Source: JASFWK01 sp050049355
Lineage (GTDB): Bacteria; Chloroflexota; Anaerolineae; B4-G1; DUEL01
Assembly (NCBI GenBank): GCA_050049355.1
Contig: JASFWK010000015.1
Coordinates: forward strand, 1-28,831
Direction of reading: 5' to 3'
DNA length: 28,831 nucleotides
The notes beneath the pieces were generated by a model. The model saw nothing but the letters and a program-made list of their open reading frames with translations. It made no database searches and was not told the DNA's origin. Made by a program: the position numbers and the translations under genes. Every line of letters begins with the position of its first letter. The first letter of the stretch is position 1. Of the stretch, positions 15,956 through 23,090 are shown piece after piece.

Positions 15956-16666
15956 ATGGGAACAACTTCTATGGCACCTCACATCCTGCTAGTTGAGGGA
16001 CGCAGGACAGGTACCCGCTCCTGGGGACCTGCGCTGGCGGAAAAGGGATACGAGGTGACCAAGACCCACATCCGGCGTGAGACTCAGAAGAAGCTCAGGG
16101 AGATCACGCCAGATCTTATCATCCTCGACGGGCGATTCCTTCGCTTCGATCCCTATGGATTCTGCCGAGATCTGCGAGCGGATGGCTCCGATGTGCAGCT
16201 GATGATGATTCTGGAGGAGAAAGCGGAGAAGGAGCCTGACGCTGGTGTCAATGTCTATCTGCGTGAGCCATTCACAGCCCGCAAGTTGCTCAATCGCGTG
16301 GTCAGATTTCTCCCCTCGCAGAACGATGAGACGCTGGAGGCGGGACATCTGACGCTGAATCTACAGCGACGGACGGTTCGGCGAGGTCAATCGAATCACC
16401 GCCTGACCCCCAAGCAAGCTCAGCTCTTGGAGGTCTTCATGCGCCACCCCGGCGAAGTGCTCAGCCGTGCCTTCCTGATGAAAGAAGTATGGAATACAGA
16501 CTTCGTTGGTGATACGCGCACCCTTGATGTCCACATTCATTGGCTGCGCCAGGCGATAGAGGAAAATCCCTCCAAGCCAGTCTACATAAACACCGTGTGG
16601 CGGGTCGGCTATCGTTTCGACATCCCGTCGACCGGGAATCCTGGCGAATCTGAAGACGACTCCTAG
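15956..16666 (+). CDS. OmpR/PhoB-type response regulator with degenerate receiver, orphan
   Basis: This is a 236-residue protein (ATG 15956; ATG 15971 also possible, neither with a good ribosome site). The N-terminal half follows the receiver fold (ILLVEGRR, then DLIILDGRFL), but key residues are lost. The acidic pair after strand 1 is E14-G15, and the invariant Lys before Pro-Phe is Glu104 (REPF). Asp58 is still in the phospho-acceptor position. Residues about 130-222 are an intact winged helix: LTLNLQRRTVRRG, LTPKQAQLLEVFMRHPGEVLSR, DTRTLDVHIHWLRQAIEENP and INTVWRVGYRF. It is likely a DNA-binding regulator that does not depend on normal phosphorylation. No histidine kinase is adjacent. It is transcribed divergently from the wecG-like gene, which could be its target. 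Confidence 0.87.
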   Translation: MGTTSMAPHILLVEGRRTGTRSWGPALAEKGYEVTKTHIRRETQKKLREITPDLIILDGRFLRFDPYGFCRDLRADGSDVQLMMILEEKAEKEPDAGVNVYLREPFTARKLLNRVVRFLPSQNDETLEAGHLTLNLQRRTVRRGQSNHRLTPKQAQLLEVFMRHPGEVLSRAFLMKEVWNTDFVGDTRTLDVHIHWLRQAIEENPSKPVYINTVWRVGYRFDIPSTGNPGESEDDS

Positions 16667-17068
16667 TCCTCGCGTTGAGGTGGTCTCCGCCGCTCGTCTG
16701 CCGAGAGGGGTGCTGGAAGTCCATTCTTCTCCCTGGATCTGGCGACTGCCCAATGCCCATTCGTCACATCGCGCGCGGCTCTGCAGCCTTGTGTCCCATA
16801 TCCTCTTCGATGGACGACTCTCGCAGAGATGAGGCGACCAGCGGCTGGGGAGCAGCGATTCTGGAGCTTCGAGAGTCCCTCACAGACCTCCTGATTGGAA
16901 CCTCAGGTTGTTTGCCGCAATGGGGGGTTTGTGGTAGAATCATGCGGGTAGTTCATAATCACACACGCCCTAGGACCAAAGGGGTCGTGCCGGAATAGCC
17001 AATCCGGTTCCCCGGCGGGAGGACGAGGGCGGAGGATCAAAAAAACGAAAGAGGAGGTATTCCCCATA
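16667..17068. other. Gap and leader before the rpsB operon
   Basis: No gene is supported. The first 200 nt contain two broken open frames without ribosome sites (a frame at 16675-16998, and another ending near 16833 reading VSHILFDGRLSQR), which look like chance or decayed sequence. The rpsB promoter is at 16912-16940. The leader from about 16947 to 17068 holds a 5-bp hairpin (16990-17007) and a purine-rich ribosome-binding segment. This leader could bind r-protein S2 for feedback control as in other bacteria, but I cannot identify a specific motif. Confidence 0.45.
16912..16940 (+). promoter_or_regulatory. Promoter of the rpsB-tsf operon
   Basis: TAGAAT (16935-16940, 5 of 6) lies 17 nt after TTGCCG (16912-16917). 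Transcription would begin near 16947, giving a leader of about 120 nt before the rpsB ATG. Confidence 0.55.
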
Positions 17069-17968
17069 ATGGCTGGCACATCAATGAGGGCACTCCTTGA
17101 GGCAGGAGTGCATTTCGGTCACCGCACGGGGCGCTGGAACCCCAAGATGGAATCCTACATCTTCACTGAGCGCAACGGGGTCCATATCATCGATCTCCAG
17201 CAGACCATAAGGGACTTGGAGGAGGCTTGTGTCCTTGTGCGGGATACTGTGGCCGACGGCGGGTTGATTCTGTTCGTGGGTACCAAGAGGCAAGCCCAGG
17301 AGATCATCGAACGAGAGGCCGAACGCTGCGACATGCCCTACGTCAACCAGCGCTGGCTCGGTGGGACCCTGACCAACTGGCGCACCATTCGGCAGCGCAT
17401 TGACTACCTGCTGGAGCTAGAGGATAGGCGCGATCGAGGTGAATTCGATCTGCTGACCAAGAAAGAGGCCATTGGCCTTGAGCGGGAGATCACCAGGCTC
17501 AACAACCGGTTGGGCGGTATCAAGCGCATGGAACGACTGCCCGATCTGCTCTATGTGGTGGACGTTATGCGGGAGGAGACGGCTGTCAAGGAGGCCAATA
17601 AGCTGGAGATACCCGTCGTGGCCATCGTGGATACCAACTGCGATCCCGACATCGTTGACTACTTGGTTCCTGCCAACGATGATGCCATTCGCTCCATCAG
17701 GCTGATCACAGGCCTGATTGCTGATTCAGTACTGGAAGGGCGCGATCTGCGGGAATCCCGTGAGCCGGAGGAAGTGGAAGCCGAGATGGAAGCTCTGGGC
17801 GAAGAGGACGAGAAGTACCTTAGCGCTGCCACTCTTGCTCGCCTGAAGGAGCTCTCCTTCGATGACGAGGAGGAAGAGGAAGAAGGGGAGACTGCGCCGG
17901 CGGAGGAAGAGGGGGAGGAAGCCGCGGAGAGCCAGCCCGACGAGAGCGAAGAGGCCGAGACAGACTGA
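17069..17968 (+). CDS. rpsB: Small ribosomal subunit protein uS2
   Basis: This 299-residue uS2 has a complete core of about 230 residues: MRALLEAGVHFGHRTGRWNPKMESYIF, NGVHIIDLQQT, ILFVGTKRQAQEII, NQRWLGGTLTNW, and PDLLYVVDVMREETAVKEA to IVDTNCDPDIVDYLVPANDDAIRSI. It is followed by an unusually acidic tail (about residues 236-299, mostly Glu, Ala, Asp). AGGAGGT lies about 11 nt upstream of the ATG. uS2 joins late in 30S assembly, near bS1. It is the first gene of a run reaching rho with gaps no larger than 84 nt. Confidence 0.97.
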   Translation: MAGTSMRALLEAGVHFGHRTGRWNPKMESYIFTERNGVHIIDLQQTIRDLEEACVLVRDTVADGGLILFVGTKRQAQEIIEREAERCDMPYVNQRWLGGTLTNWRTIRQRIDYLLELEDRRDRGEFDLLTKKEAIGLEREITRLNNRLGGIKRMERLPDLLYVVDVMREETAVKEANKLEIPVVAIVDTNCDPDIVDYLVPANDDAIRSIRLITGLIADSVLEGRDLRESREPEEVEAEMEALGEEDEKYLSAATLARLKELSFDDEEEEEEGETAPAEEEGEEAAESQPDESEEAETD

Positions 17969-18003
17969 CCGAACCAAGCGATAGACTATCAGGGAGAGAA
18001 GAG

Positions 18004-18609
18004 TTGGAGATTACAGTAGAAATGGTCAAGGAGCTTCGCCAGGCAACAGGGGCGGGGGTCCTTGACTGCCAGGAGGCCCTTGAGGCCAGCGATGGAGACT
18101 TTGAGAGTGCCGTCACCCATTTGCGTGAGAAGGGTCTGTCGGAGGCGGCCAAGCGTGCCGATCAAGCTGCCTCCGAAGGGGTGATTGAGGTGTATTCTCA
18201 CCTGGGCAACCGGATCGGGGTGATGCTGGAGTTGAACTGCCAGACCGACTTCGTGGCCCGCACTGAGGAATTTCAGACCCTGGCACATGATCTGGCGCTA
18301 CATATCGCTTTCGCCGCGCCGCGATGGCTCATGCGCGATCAGATCCCCACCGAAGAAATCAGTGCGGAGAGAGAGGTCTATGAGAACTGGGCTCTCGAAG
18401 AGAAGAAGCCGGAGCACATCGTGGATCGCATCGTCGAGGGGAAGCTAGAGAAGTTCTATGGCGAGGTCTGCCTGCTCGAGCAGCCCTTTGTCAAGGACGA
18501 GGATCGCACCGTCGAAGAGGTGCTTAACGAACATATCGCCCTTCTGGGCGAGAACATCGTGGTGCGCCGCTTCTCCCGTTATGAGTTGGGCGAGAATCTT
18601 GAAGTATAG
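18004..18609 (+). CDS. tsf: Elongation factor Ts
   Basis: This 201-residue EF-Ts has a typical N-terminal UBA-like domain (VEMVKELRQATGAGVLDCQEALEAS), then GLSEAAKRADQAASEGV, the conserved EF-Tu contact TDFVAR (residues 81-86), and a C-terminal part ending FSRYELGENLEV. It is the short form, with one core subdomain reduced compared with the roughly 280-residue E. coli protein, as in Thermus-like lineages. The start is TTG 18004 with GGGAGAG upstream. It restores the six residues normally present before MVKELR, which starting at ATG 18022 would lose. The protein catalyses GDP release from EF-Tu. Confidence 0.95.
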   Translation: MEITVEMVKELRQATGAGVLDCQEALEASDGDFESAVTHLREKGLSEAAKRADQAASEGVIEVYSHLGNRIGVMLELNCQTDFVARTEEFQTLAHDLALHIAFAAPRWLMRDQIPTEEISAEREVYENWALEEKKPEHIVDRIVEGKLEKFYGEVCLLEQPFVKDEDRTVEEVLNEHIALLGENIVVRRFSRYELGENLEV

Positions 18610-18638
18610 GGTCCTTTCTTCCCTGTTTGCGGGTCCCC

Positions 18639-19352
18639 ATGACTGCTAAGTACCACCGAGTTCTGCTGAAACTGGGCGGGGAGGCACTGGCCGGTCCCTC
18701 CGGGTTTGGCATTGCCCCTCACAAGGCTGAAGAGGTGGCAATGAAGGCGCTGGCCGTGCGCAATCTCGGGACGGAGGTCGCTATCGTCCTGGGGGCGGGC
18801 AACATCTGGCGCGGCCGCGACGGCCTTGAGCACGGGATGGACCGCGCCACCGCAGATCATATGGGAATGCTGGCGACGGTGATGAATTCCCTGGCCCTGG
18901 CGGACGCGCTCGGACGGCTCGGAGTGGAGACGCGAGTGCAGACCGCCATAGAAATGAGGGCTGTTGCCGAGCCGTACATTCGCCTTCGCGCCATTCGGCA
19001 CCTGGAGAAAGGCCGCGTCGTGGTCCTTGGTGGCGGAACCGGTAATCCCTACTTCACGACCGATACCGCAGCGGCGCTGCGCGCGATGGAGATCGACGCC
19101 GACCTGCTTATCAAGGCCACAAAGGTGGACGGGGTCTACTCGGAGGACCCTCGCCAGAGTCCCGATGCGAAGCGGTTCGAGCGGTTGACCTACTTGGATG
19201 CGCTCAATATGCGAGTCGGCGTGATGGATGCCACGGCTATCACGCTTTGCATGGACAACGATCTACCTATCATTGTGCTGGATCTGTGGCAGCCAGAGAG
19301 CCTGGAGCGGGCAGTGTCGGGTGAGAAGGTTGGAACCGTTGTCTCGCGCTAG
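18639..19352 (+). CDS. pyrH: Uridylate kinase (UMP kinase)
   Basis: This 237-residue amino-acid-kinase-fold enzyme phosphorylates UMP to UDP. Visible motifs are the N-terminal LLKLGGEAL, GAGNIWRGRD, the DHMGMLATVMNSLALAD helix, GGTGNPYFTTDTAAALRA and KATKVDGVYSEDP. The ATG at 18639 has no strong ribosome site; an in-frame TTG at 18627 would add four residues and is not better supported. Translation may be coupled to tsf, 29 nt upstream. Bacterial PyrH is hexameric, GTP-activated and UTP-inhibited. Confidence 0.96.
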   Translation: MTAKYHRVLLKLGGEALAGPSGFGIAPHKAEEVAMKALAVRNLGTEVAIVLGAGNIWRGRDGLEHGMDRATADHMGMLATVMNSLALADALGRLGVETRVQTAIEMRAVAEPYIRLRAIRHLEKGRVVVLGGGTGNPYFTTDTAAALRAMEIDADLLIKATKVDGVYSEDPRQSPDAKRFERLTYLDALNMRVGVMDATAITLCMDNDLPIIVLDLWQPESLERAVSGEKVGTVVSR

Positions 19353-19375
19353 TCACGAAGGATCGAGGGAGTAAG

Positions 19376-19933
19376 ATGATAAAGCAACTCATGCGTGAGA
19401 CGGAAGACCGGATGAAGAGGACGATGAAGGTGCTGGAGGACGACCTGCGAACCATCCGTACAGGTCGGGCAAGCCCGGCTCTGGTGGAGCGGGTGAAGGT
19501 GGACTACTATGGCACCTCTACCCCCCTCAATCAACTGGCCGTCATAAGCGCACCAGAACCGCAGTTGCTCGCTATCCGGCCCTATGATCCCTCCTCTTTG
19601 GAGGCAATCGAGCGGGCGATACTTACGTCCGATTTGGGCCTTACCCCATCCAATGATGGAAAGATCATCCGCCTGGCCATTCCCAGTCTGAGCGAGGAGC
19701 GGCGGAGCGAGTTGGCCCGTCTGGTCAATCAGCGGGTGGAGGAAGCCAAGATCGCCCTGCGCAATATCCGCCGGGAGGGGCTGAACGACCTTCGCGAATT
19801 TGAGAAGGAGAAGATGATCTCAGAGGACGCGTTCTTTCGCGGTCGCGACGAGCTTCAGGATCTGATCGACGAGTACAATGAGAGTGCGGAGGAGATCGGC
19901 GAGCGCAAGGCGCGGGAAGTTATGGAGACGTAG
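19376..19933 (+). CDS. frr: Ribosome recycling factor
   Basis: Its length is exactly the usual 185 residues. Motifs are RMKRTMKVLEDDLRTIRTGRASPALVERVKVDYYGTSTPLNQLA (here spanning residues 13-56), the domain II segment ISAPEPQLLAIRPYDPSSL, and the C-terminal helix VEEAKIALRNIRREGLND. It splits post-termination ribosomes together with EF-G. GAGGGAG stands just before the ATG, 23 nt after pyrH. Confidence 0.97.
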   Translation: MIKQLMRETEDRMKRTMKVLEDDLRTIRTGRASPALVERVKVDYYGTSTPLNQLAVISAPEPQLLAIRPYDPSSLEAIERAILTSDLGLTPSNDGKIIRLAIPSLSEERRSELARLVNQRVEEAKIALRNIRREGLNDLREFEKEKMISEDAFFRGRDELQDLIDEYNESAEEIGERKAREVMET

Positions 19934-19981
19934 CTGCCAACCGGCGGCAAGCTAGTTTATCTCCCCTGTCAAGAACCTCCC

Positions 19982-20000
19982 CCGGTCTTCCTGAGACCGG
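19982..20000 (+). repeat. 7-bp hairpin between frr and uppS
   Basis: CCGGTCT, a TCCTG loop and AGACCGG form a perfect stem 18 nt before the uppS start. No T-run follows, so it is more likely an mRNA processing or stability element than a terminator. It sits in the largest gap of the operon (84 nt). Confidence 0.4.
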
Positions 20001-20017
20001 ATTGTGGGAAAGGTTGA

Positions 20018-20758
20018 ATGTCCCCTCAAGAGGAAGAGCAGAAGGATAAGGAATACCCTCCCCTGTCGCGTGTACCGACCCACGTCGGAATCATCATGGA
20101 CGGCAATGGCCGCTGGGCGAAATCCCGAGGGCTGCCGCGGCTGGCCGGTCACCGGGCAGGGACTGAGAACCTCCGCCGCGTGCTGCGGGCGACCGTCGAT
20201 TTCGGGATCCGCATTCTCACTGTCTACGCTTTCTCAACTGAGAACTGGGGGCGACCAGATAGTGAGGTCCAGGGGCTTATGAACCTGATGGGGCGGATGA
20301 TTGACCGCGAGTTGCCTGAGCTCCACGAGCGGGGCGTGCAGATCCGGCATGTCGGTCGGTTGGAGCGGGTTCCCGAACAGCTGAAGGAGAAGATCCACCA
20401 CGCCTTGGAGTTGACAAAGGACAACCAGCGCCTGATCCTGAACGTGGCTTTCAACTATGGGGGACGGACGGAGATCGTGGATGCCGTCCAGAGCATCATA
20501 GCGGAGAGGATTCCAGCTGAGAAGGTGGACGAGGCTCTCATCTCGCGTCACCTCTACACCGGCGGGCTGCCCGATCCTGATCTGATCATCCGCACCAGTG
20601 GAGAGATGCGAGTGAGTAACTTTCTGATTTGGCAAGGGGCATATGCCGAGTATTTTGTCACCCCTACTTACTGGCCTGACTTCGACAAGGACCATTTGTA
20701 TGAGGCCCTCGCTGCCTTCAGCAACCGAGACCGTCGCTTCGGCTTGCTGCCAGGGTAA
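20018..20758 (+). CDS. uppS: Isoprenyl transferase (undecaprenyl diphosphate synthase)
   Basis: This is a 246-residue cis-prenyltransferase. Signature blocks are HVGIIMDGNGRWAKSRG (catalytic Asp28), GHRAGTENLRRVL, LTVYAFSTENWGRP, LNVAFNYGGRTEIVDAV and DPDLIIRTSGEMRVSNFLIWQ, followed by EYFVTPTYWPDF. It builds the C55 carrier lipid used for peptidoglycan and surface polysaccharides, so it supplies the PBP and wecG-like pathways seen elsewhere in the window. The start is ATG 20018 after GGGAAAGG. The first 20 residues are an acidic, non-conserved extension. Confidence 0.95.
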   Translation: MSPQEEEQKDKEYPPLSRVPTHVGIIMDGNGRWAKSRGLPRLAGHRAGTENLRRVLRATVDFGIRILTVYAFSTENWGRPDSEVQGLMNLMGRMIDRELPELHERGVQIRHVGRLERVPEQLKEKIHHALELTKDNQRLILNVAFNYGGRTEIVDAVQSIIAERIPAEKVDEALISRHLYTGGLPDPDLIIRTSGEMRVSNFLIWQGAYAEYFVTPTYWPDFDKDHLYEALAAFSNRDRRFGLLPG

Positions 20759-20763
20759 GACCG

Positions 20764-21597
20764 GTGGCGGATCATCGTCCGCCAAGTAGGCTCCGCACTC
20801 GTCTTCTGACAGTCATCGTTGCGGGTTCCCTAGCGGTTTGGCTGATCGAACGGGGTGAGCTGTGGTACTTCCTTTTCGTCACAGTGATCCTCACAGTGGC
20901 CGTCGTGGAATTCTGCTGGCTGATGAGGAGAGGCGGTTCTCGCTTGTCTTTCATCTTCGCCACTGCGCTGCTGTGGGTGCTTCTGCTGGACGCTCAATTC
21001 CCCGACTGGAGCCTCCTGGGACCGGGGGTGAGTTTAGTGATGATGGGCTCGCTGACTTGGCGACTTGCTCATCGGGAGGGGAATCGGCTCACGGACTGGG
21101 CGCTGGGTATGGCTGGGCCGCTGTACGTGGGATGGTATGGAGCTCACATCATTCGACTGCGTAATATGCCAGCCGGCCTCTGGTGGACGATGACCGCTCT
21201 CCCCACGATCTGGTGTGCAGACGGCGGGGCCTATCTCATCGGGCGAGCGATGGGACGGCATAGGCTCTGCGCCGCGCTGAGCCCTGGTAAGACGTGGGAG
21301 GGATGGGCAGGCGGGGCTGTGATTGGCGCGCTTGCCGGCGCTGGCCTGGCGGCCCTATGGGGTCTGCGCGCTGGGCCGCAAGGCCCTAGCGCAGTCGAAG
21401 GACTGGTTTTGGGATTGATCGTGGGGACGGTGGCTCCGCTGGGAGACCTAGTCATCTCTATGATCAAGCGGGAAGTAGGGGCCAAGGACACGGGGTTCAT
21501 CTTCCCTGGCCACGGTGGTGCTCTGGATCGCGTAGATAGCGTGTTGTGGGCAGGAGTCATCGGGTACTACTTCGCAGTTTGGATCCACGGTTTGTAG
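20764..21597 (+). CDS. cdsA: Phosphatidate cytidylyltransferase
   Basis: This 277-residue polytopic membrane protein has about eight hydrophobic segments and the CdsA C-terminal signature: LGDLVISMIKREVGAKDTGFIFPGHGGALDRVDSVL (about residues 222-258). It makes CDP-diacylglycerol from phosphatidic acid and CTP for phospholipid synthesis. LSPGKTWEG in the middle is also family-typical. The start is GTG 20764, only 5 nt after the uppS stop, so coupling is likely. In many bacteria dxr and rseP follow cdsA; here they do not. Confidence 0.94.
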   Translation: MADHRPPSRLRTRLLTVIVAGSLAVWLIERGELWYFLFVTVILTVAVVEFCWLMRRGGSRLSFIFATALLWVLLLDAQFPDWSLLGPGVSLVMMGSLTWRLAHREGNRLTDWALGMAGPLYVGWYGAHIIRLRNMPAGLWWTMTALPTIWCADGGAYLIGRAMGRHRLCAALSPGKTWEGWAGGAVIGALAGAGLAALWGLRAGPQGPSAVEGLVLGLIVGTVAPLGDLVISMIKREVGAKDTGFIFPGHGGALDRVDSVLWAGVIGYYFAVWIHGL

Positions 21598-21630
21598 TAT
21601 TCGCTTGCCACATGCAGGGGTAAAACGTAA

Positions 21631-22035
21631 ATGGCGAAACGCCGCGTTCGAGACATCTATCATAAGGGAGTCATCTTCTGTAAGCCAGATAGTCCGCTTC
21701 AGGAGGTCGTCCGCGTGATGGCCGACACCGAGATTCACGCCATCGTCGTGGCGGAAGCGGAGGGAGGGAAACCGCGTGGGATCATCTCCCACACTGATGC
21801 CATCAGCCGCTACGGCGAAGACCTCACGCAGATCAAGGCTGCCGAGGTGATGACATCAGAAGTGATCACCATATCGGAGAGCGCACCGGTGGCGGAGGCG
21901 GCGGAGAAGATGCTTCAAAGCCACATCCACCGCCTGCTTGTTGTGGATGAGGAGGAAACTCCTCTGGGTATTCTCTCTACTACCGACATCATTCGGGATA
22001 TGCGAGGATCGAAATGGATATGGCACATGGGATAG
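21631..22035 (+). CDS. Two-CBS-domain protein overlapping fbp
   Basis: This 134-residue protein consists only of a CBS pair (Bateman module). CBS1 is about residues 5-62 (VRDIYHKGVIFCKPDSPLQE, HAIVVAE, RGIISHTDAI). CBS2 is about 70-128 (AAEVMTSEVITISESAPVAE, HRLLVVDEEETPLGILSTTDI). Such modules bind AMP, ADP or ATP, and sometimes S-adenosylmethionine. Its last 22 nt overlap the start of the fructose-1,6-bisphosphatase gene, and the fbp ribosome site GAGGAT lies inside it. This suggests stoichiometric coupled synthesis and possibly adenylate sensing for that enzyme. The ribosome site of this gene itself is weak (GGGGTAAAA). Confidence 0.85.
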   Translation: MAKRRVRDIYHKGVIFCKPDSPLQEVVRVMADTEIHAIVVAEAEGGKPRGIISHTDAISRYGEDLTQIKAAEVMTSEVITISESAPVAEAAEKMLQSHIHRLLVVDEEETPLGILSTTDIIRDMRGSKWIWHMG

Positions 22036-23066
22036 GCGTGGCCGAGGAGGTCGTCACCATAGAGCGACATATCCTCGAACAGCAGCACATCCATCCTGAG
22101 GCCACTGGGGTCTTCTCCAACCTGCTCTATGACATTGCCCTGGCGGCCAAGATCATCGCACGGGAGACCGGCCGGGCTGGCCTAGTTGACATCCTGGGAC
22201 TGGCAGGCAAGATGAACGTCCAGGGCGAGGCGCAGATGAAACTGGATGTCTTTGCCAACAGGACCCTTATCCGCATCAACTCCTACAGCGGCCGGCTGGC
22301 GGTGATGGCATCTGAGGAGGAACCCGATGTCGTCCCGATCGCCGAGGGGTATCCCTCGGGCCGGTACGTGCTGGTCTTTGACCCGCTGGATGGCTCATCT
22401 AACATCGACGTGAATGTGAGCATCGGGACCGTTTTCGGCATCTACCGTCGCCTCTCACCGGACGGGCCAGGGACGTTGGCGGACTGCCTGCAGCCGGGGT
22501 GTAGTCTGGTGGCTGCTGGCTACGTCGTCTATGGTGCCAGCACGATGATGGTCTACACGGCCGGCAACGGGGTGCACGGCTTCACGCTCGATCCCGGGGT
22601 GGGGGAGTTTCTCCTCTCCCATCCCCAGATTCGCATCCCAGCCGAGCCCAAGTATTACAGCGTGAATCATTCGTATGAGAAGTACTGGAGCGAGGGGGTG
22701 CTGCGCTTCACGCGTTGGCTGCAGGGCGTGGATGAGGAGGAGCCATGCGAACCGCTCTCCAGTCGGTACATCGGCTCCCTGGTGGCCGACTTTCACCGCA
22801 ACTTGCTGAAGGGTGGCGTCTTCTACTATCCCGCCGATCGAAGGGACCCCAACAAGCCTCACGGGAAGCTGCGCTTGCTCTATGAGGCAGCGCCCCTGGC
22901 CTTGATCGCTCAACAGGCGGGAGGGTACGCGTCCGACGGCAGGCAATCGATTCTAGAGCTTACGCCTCAGTCCCTCCACCAGCGGATCCCCTTATTCATC
23001 GGCAGCCGGGAACTGGTGGAGAAGGCTGAGGAGTTCATCGCACGGCACGATGTGCAGGGCGATTAG
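22014..23066 (+). CDS. fbp: Class 1 fructose-1,6-bisphosphatase
   Basis: This 350-residue enzyme removes the 1-phosphate in gluconeogenesis or the pentose-phosphate/Calvin part of metabolism. Class 1 motifs are GKMNVQGEAQMKLDVFAN, the metal site S100-E101-E102 and D123-P-L-D126-G127-S-S, followed by NIDVNVSIGTVFGIY, YVVYGASTMMVYT, and the C-terminal KLRLLYEAAPLALIAQQAGG and LHQRIPLFIGS. The start is ATG 22014, with an SD-like GAGGATCG inside the preceding CBS gene. In better-known class 1 enzymes AMP inhibits through the N-terminal region; the N-terminus here is divergent, so control by the neighbouring CBS protein is a reasonable hypothesis. Confidence 0.95.
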   Translation: MDMAHGIGVAEEVVTIERHILEQQHIHPEATGVFSNLLYDIALAAKIIARETGRAGLVDILGLAGKMNVQGEAQMKLDVFANRTLIRINSYSGRLAVMASEEEPDVVPIAEGYPSGRYVLVFDPLDGSSNIDVNVSIGTVFGIYRRLSPDGPGTLADCLQPGCSLVAAGYVVYGASTMMVYTAGNGVHGFTLDPGVGEFLLSHPQIRIPAEPKYYSVNHSYEKYWSEGVLRFTRWLQGVDEEEPCEPLSSRYIGSLVADFHRNLLKGGVFYYPADRRDPNKPHGKLRLLYEAAPLALIAQQAGGYASDGRQSILELTPQSLHQRIPLFIGSRELVEKAEEFIARHDVQGD

Positions 23067-23090
23067 TCCCTACACTGAGGAGGAGAACCA

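Noticed and set aside
15786..15965. N-terminal extension of the wecG-like frame
   Set aside because: It covers the divergent promoters; the -10 box and predicted start lie downstream of these codons.
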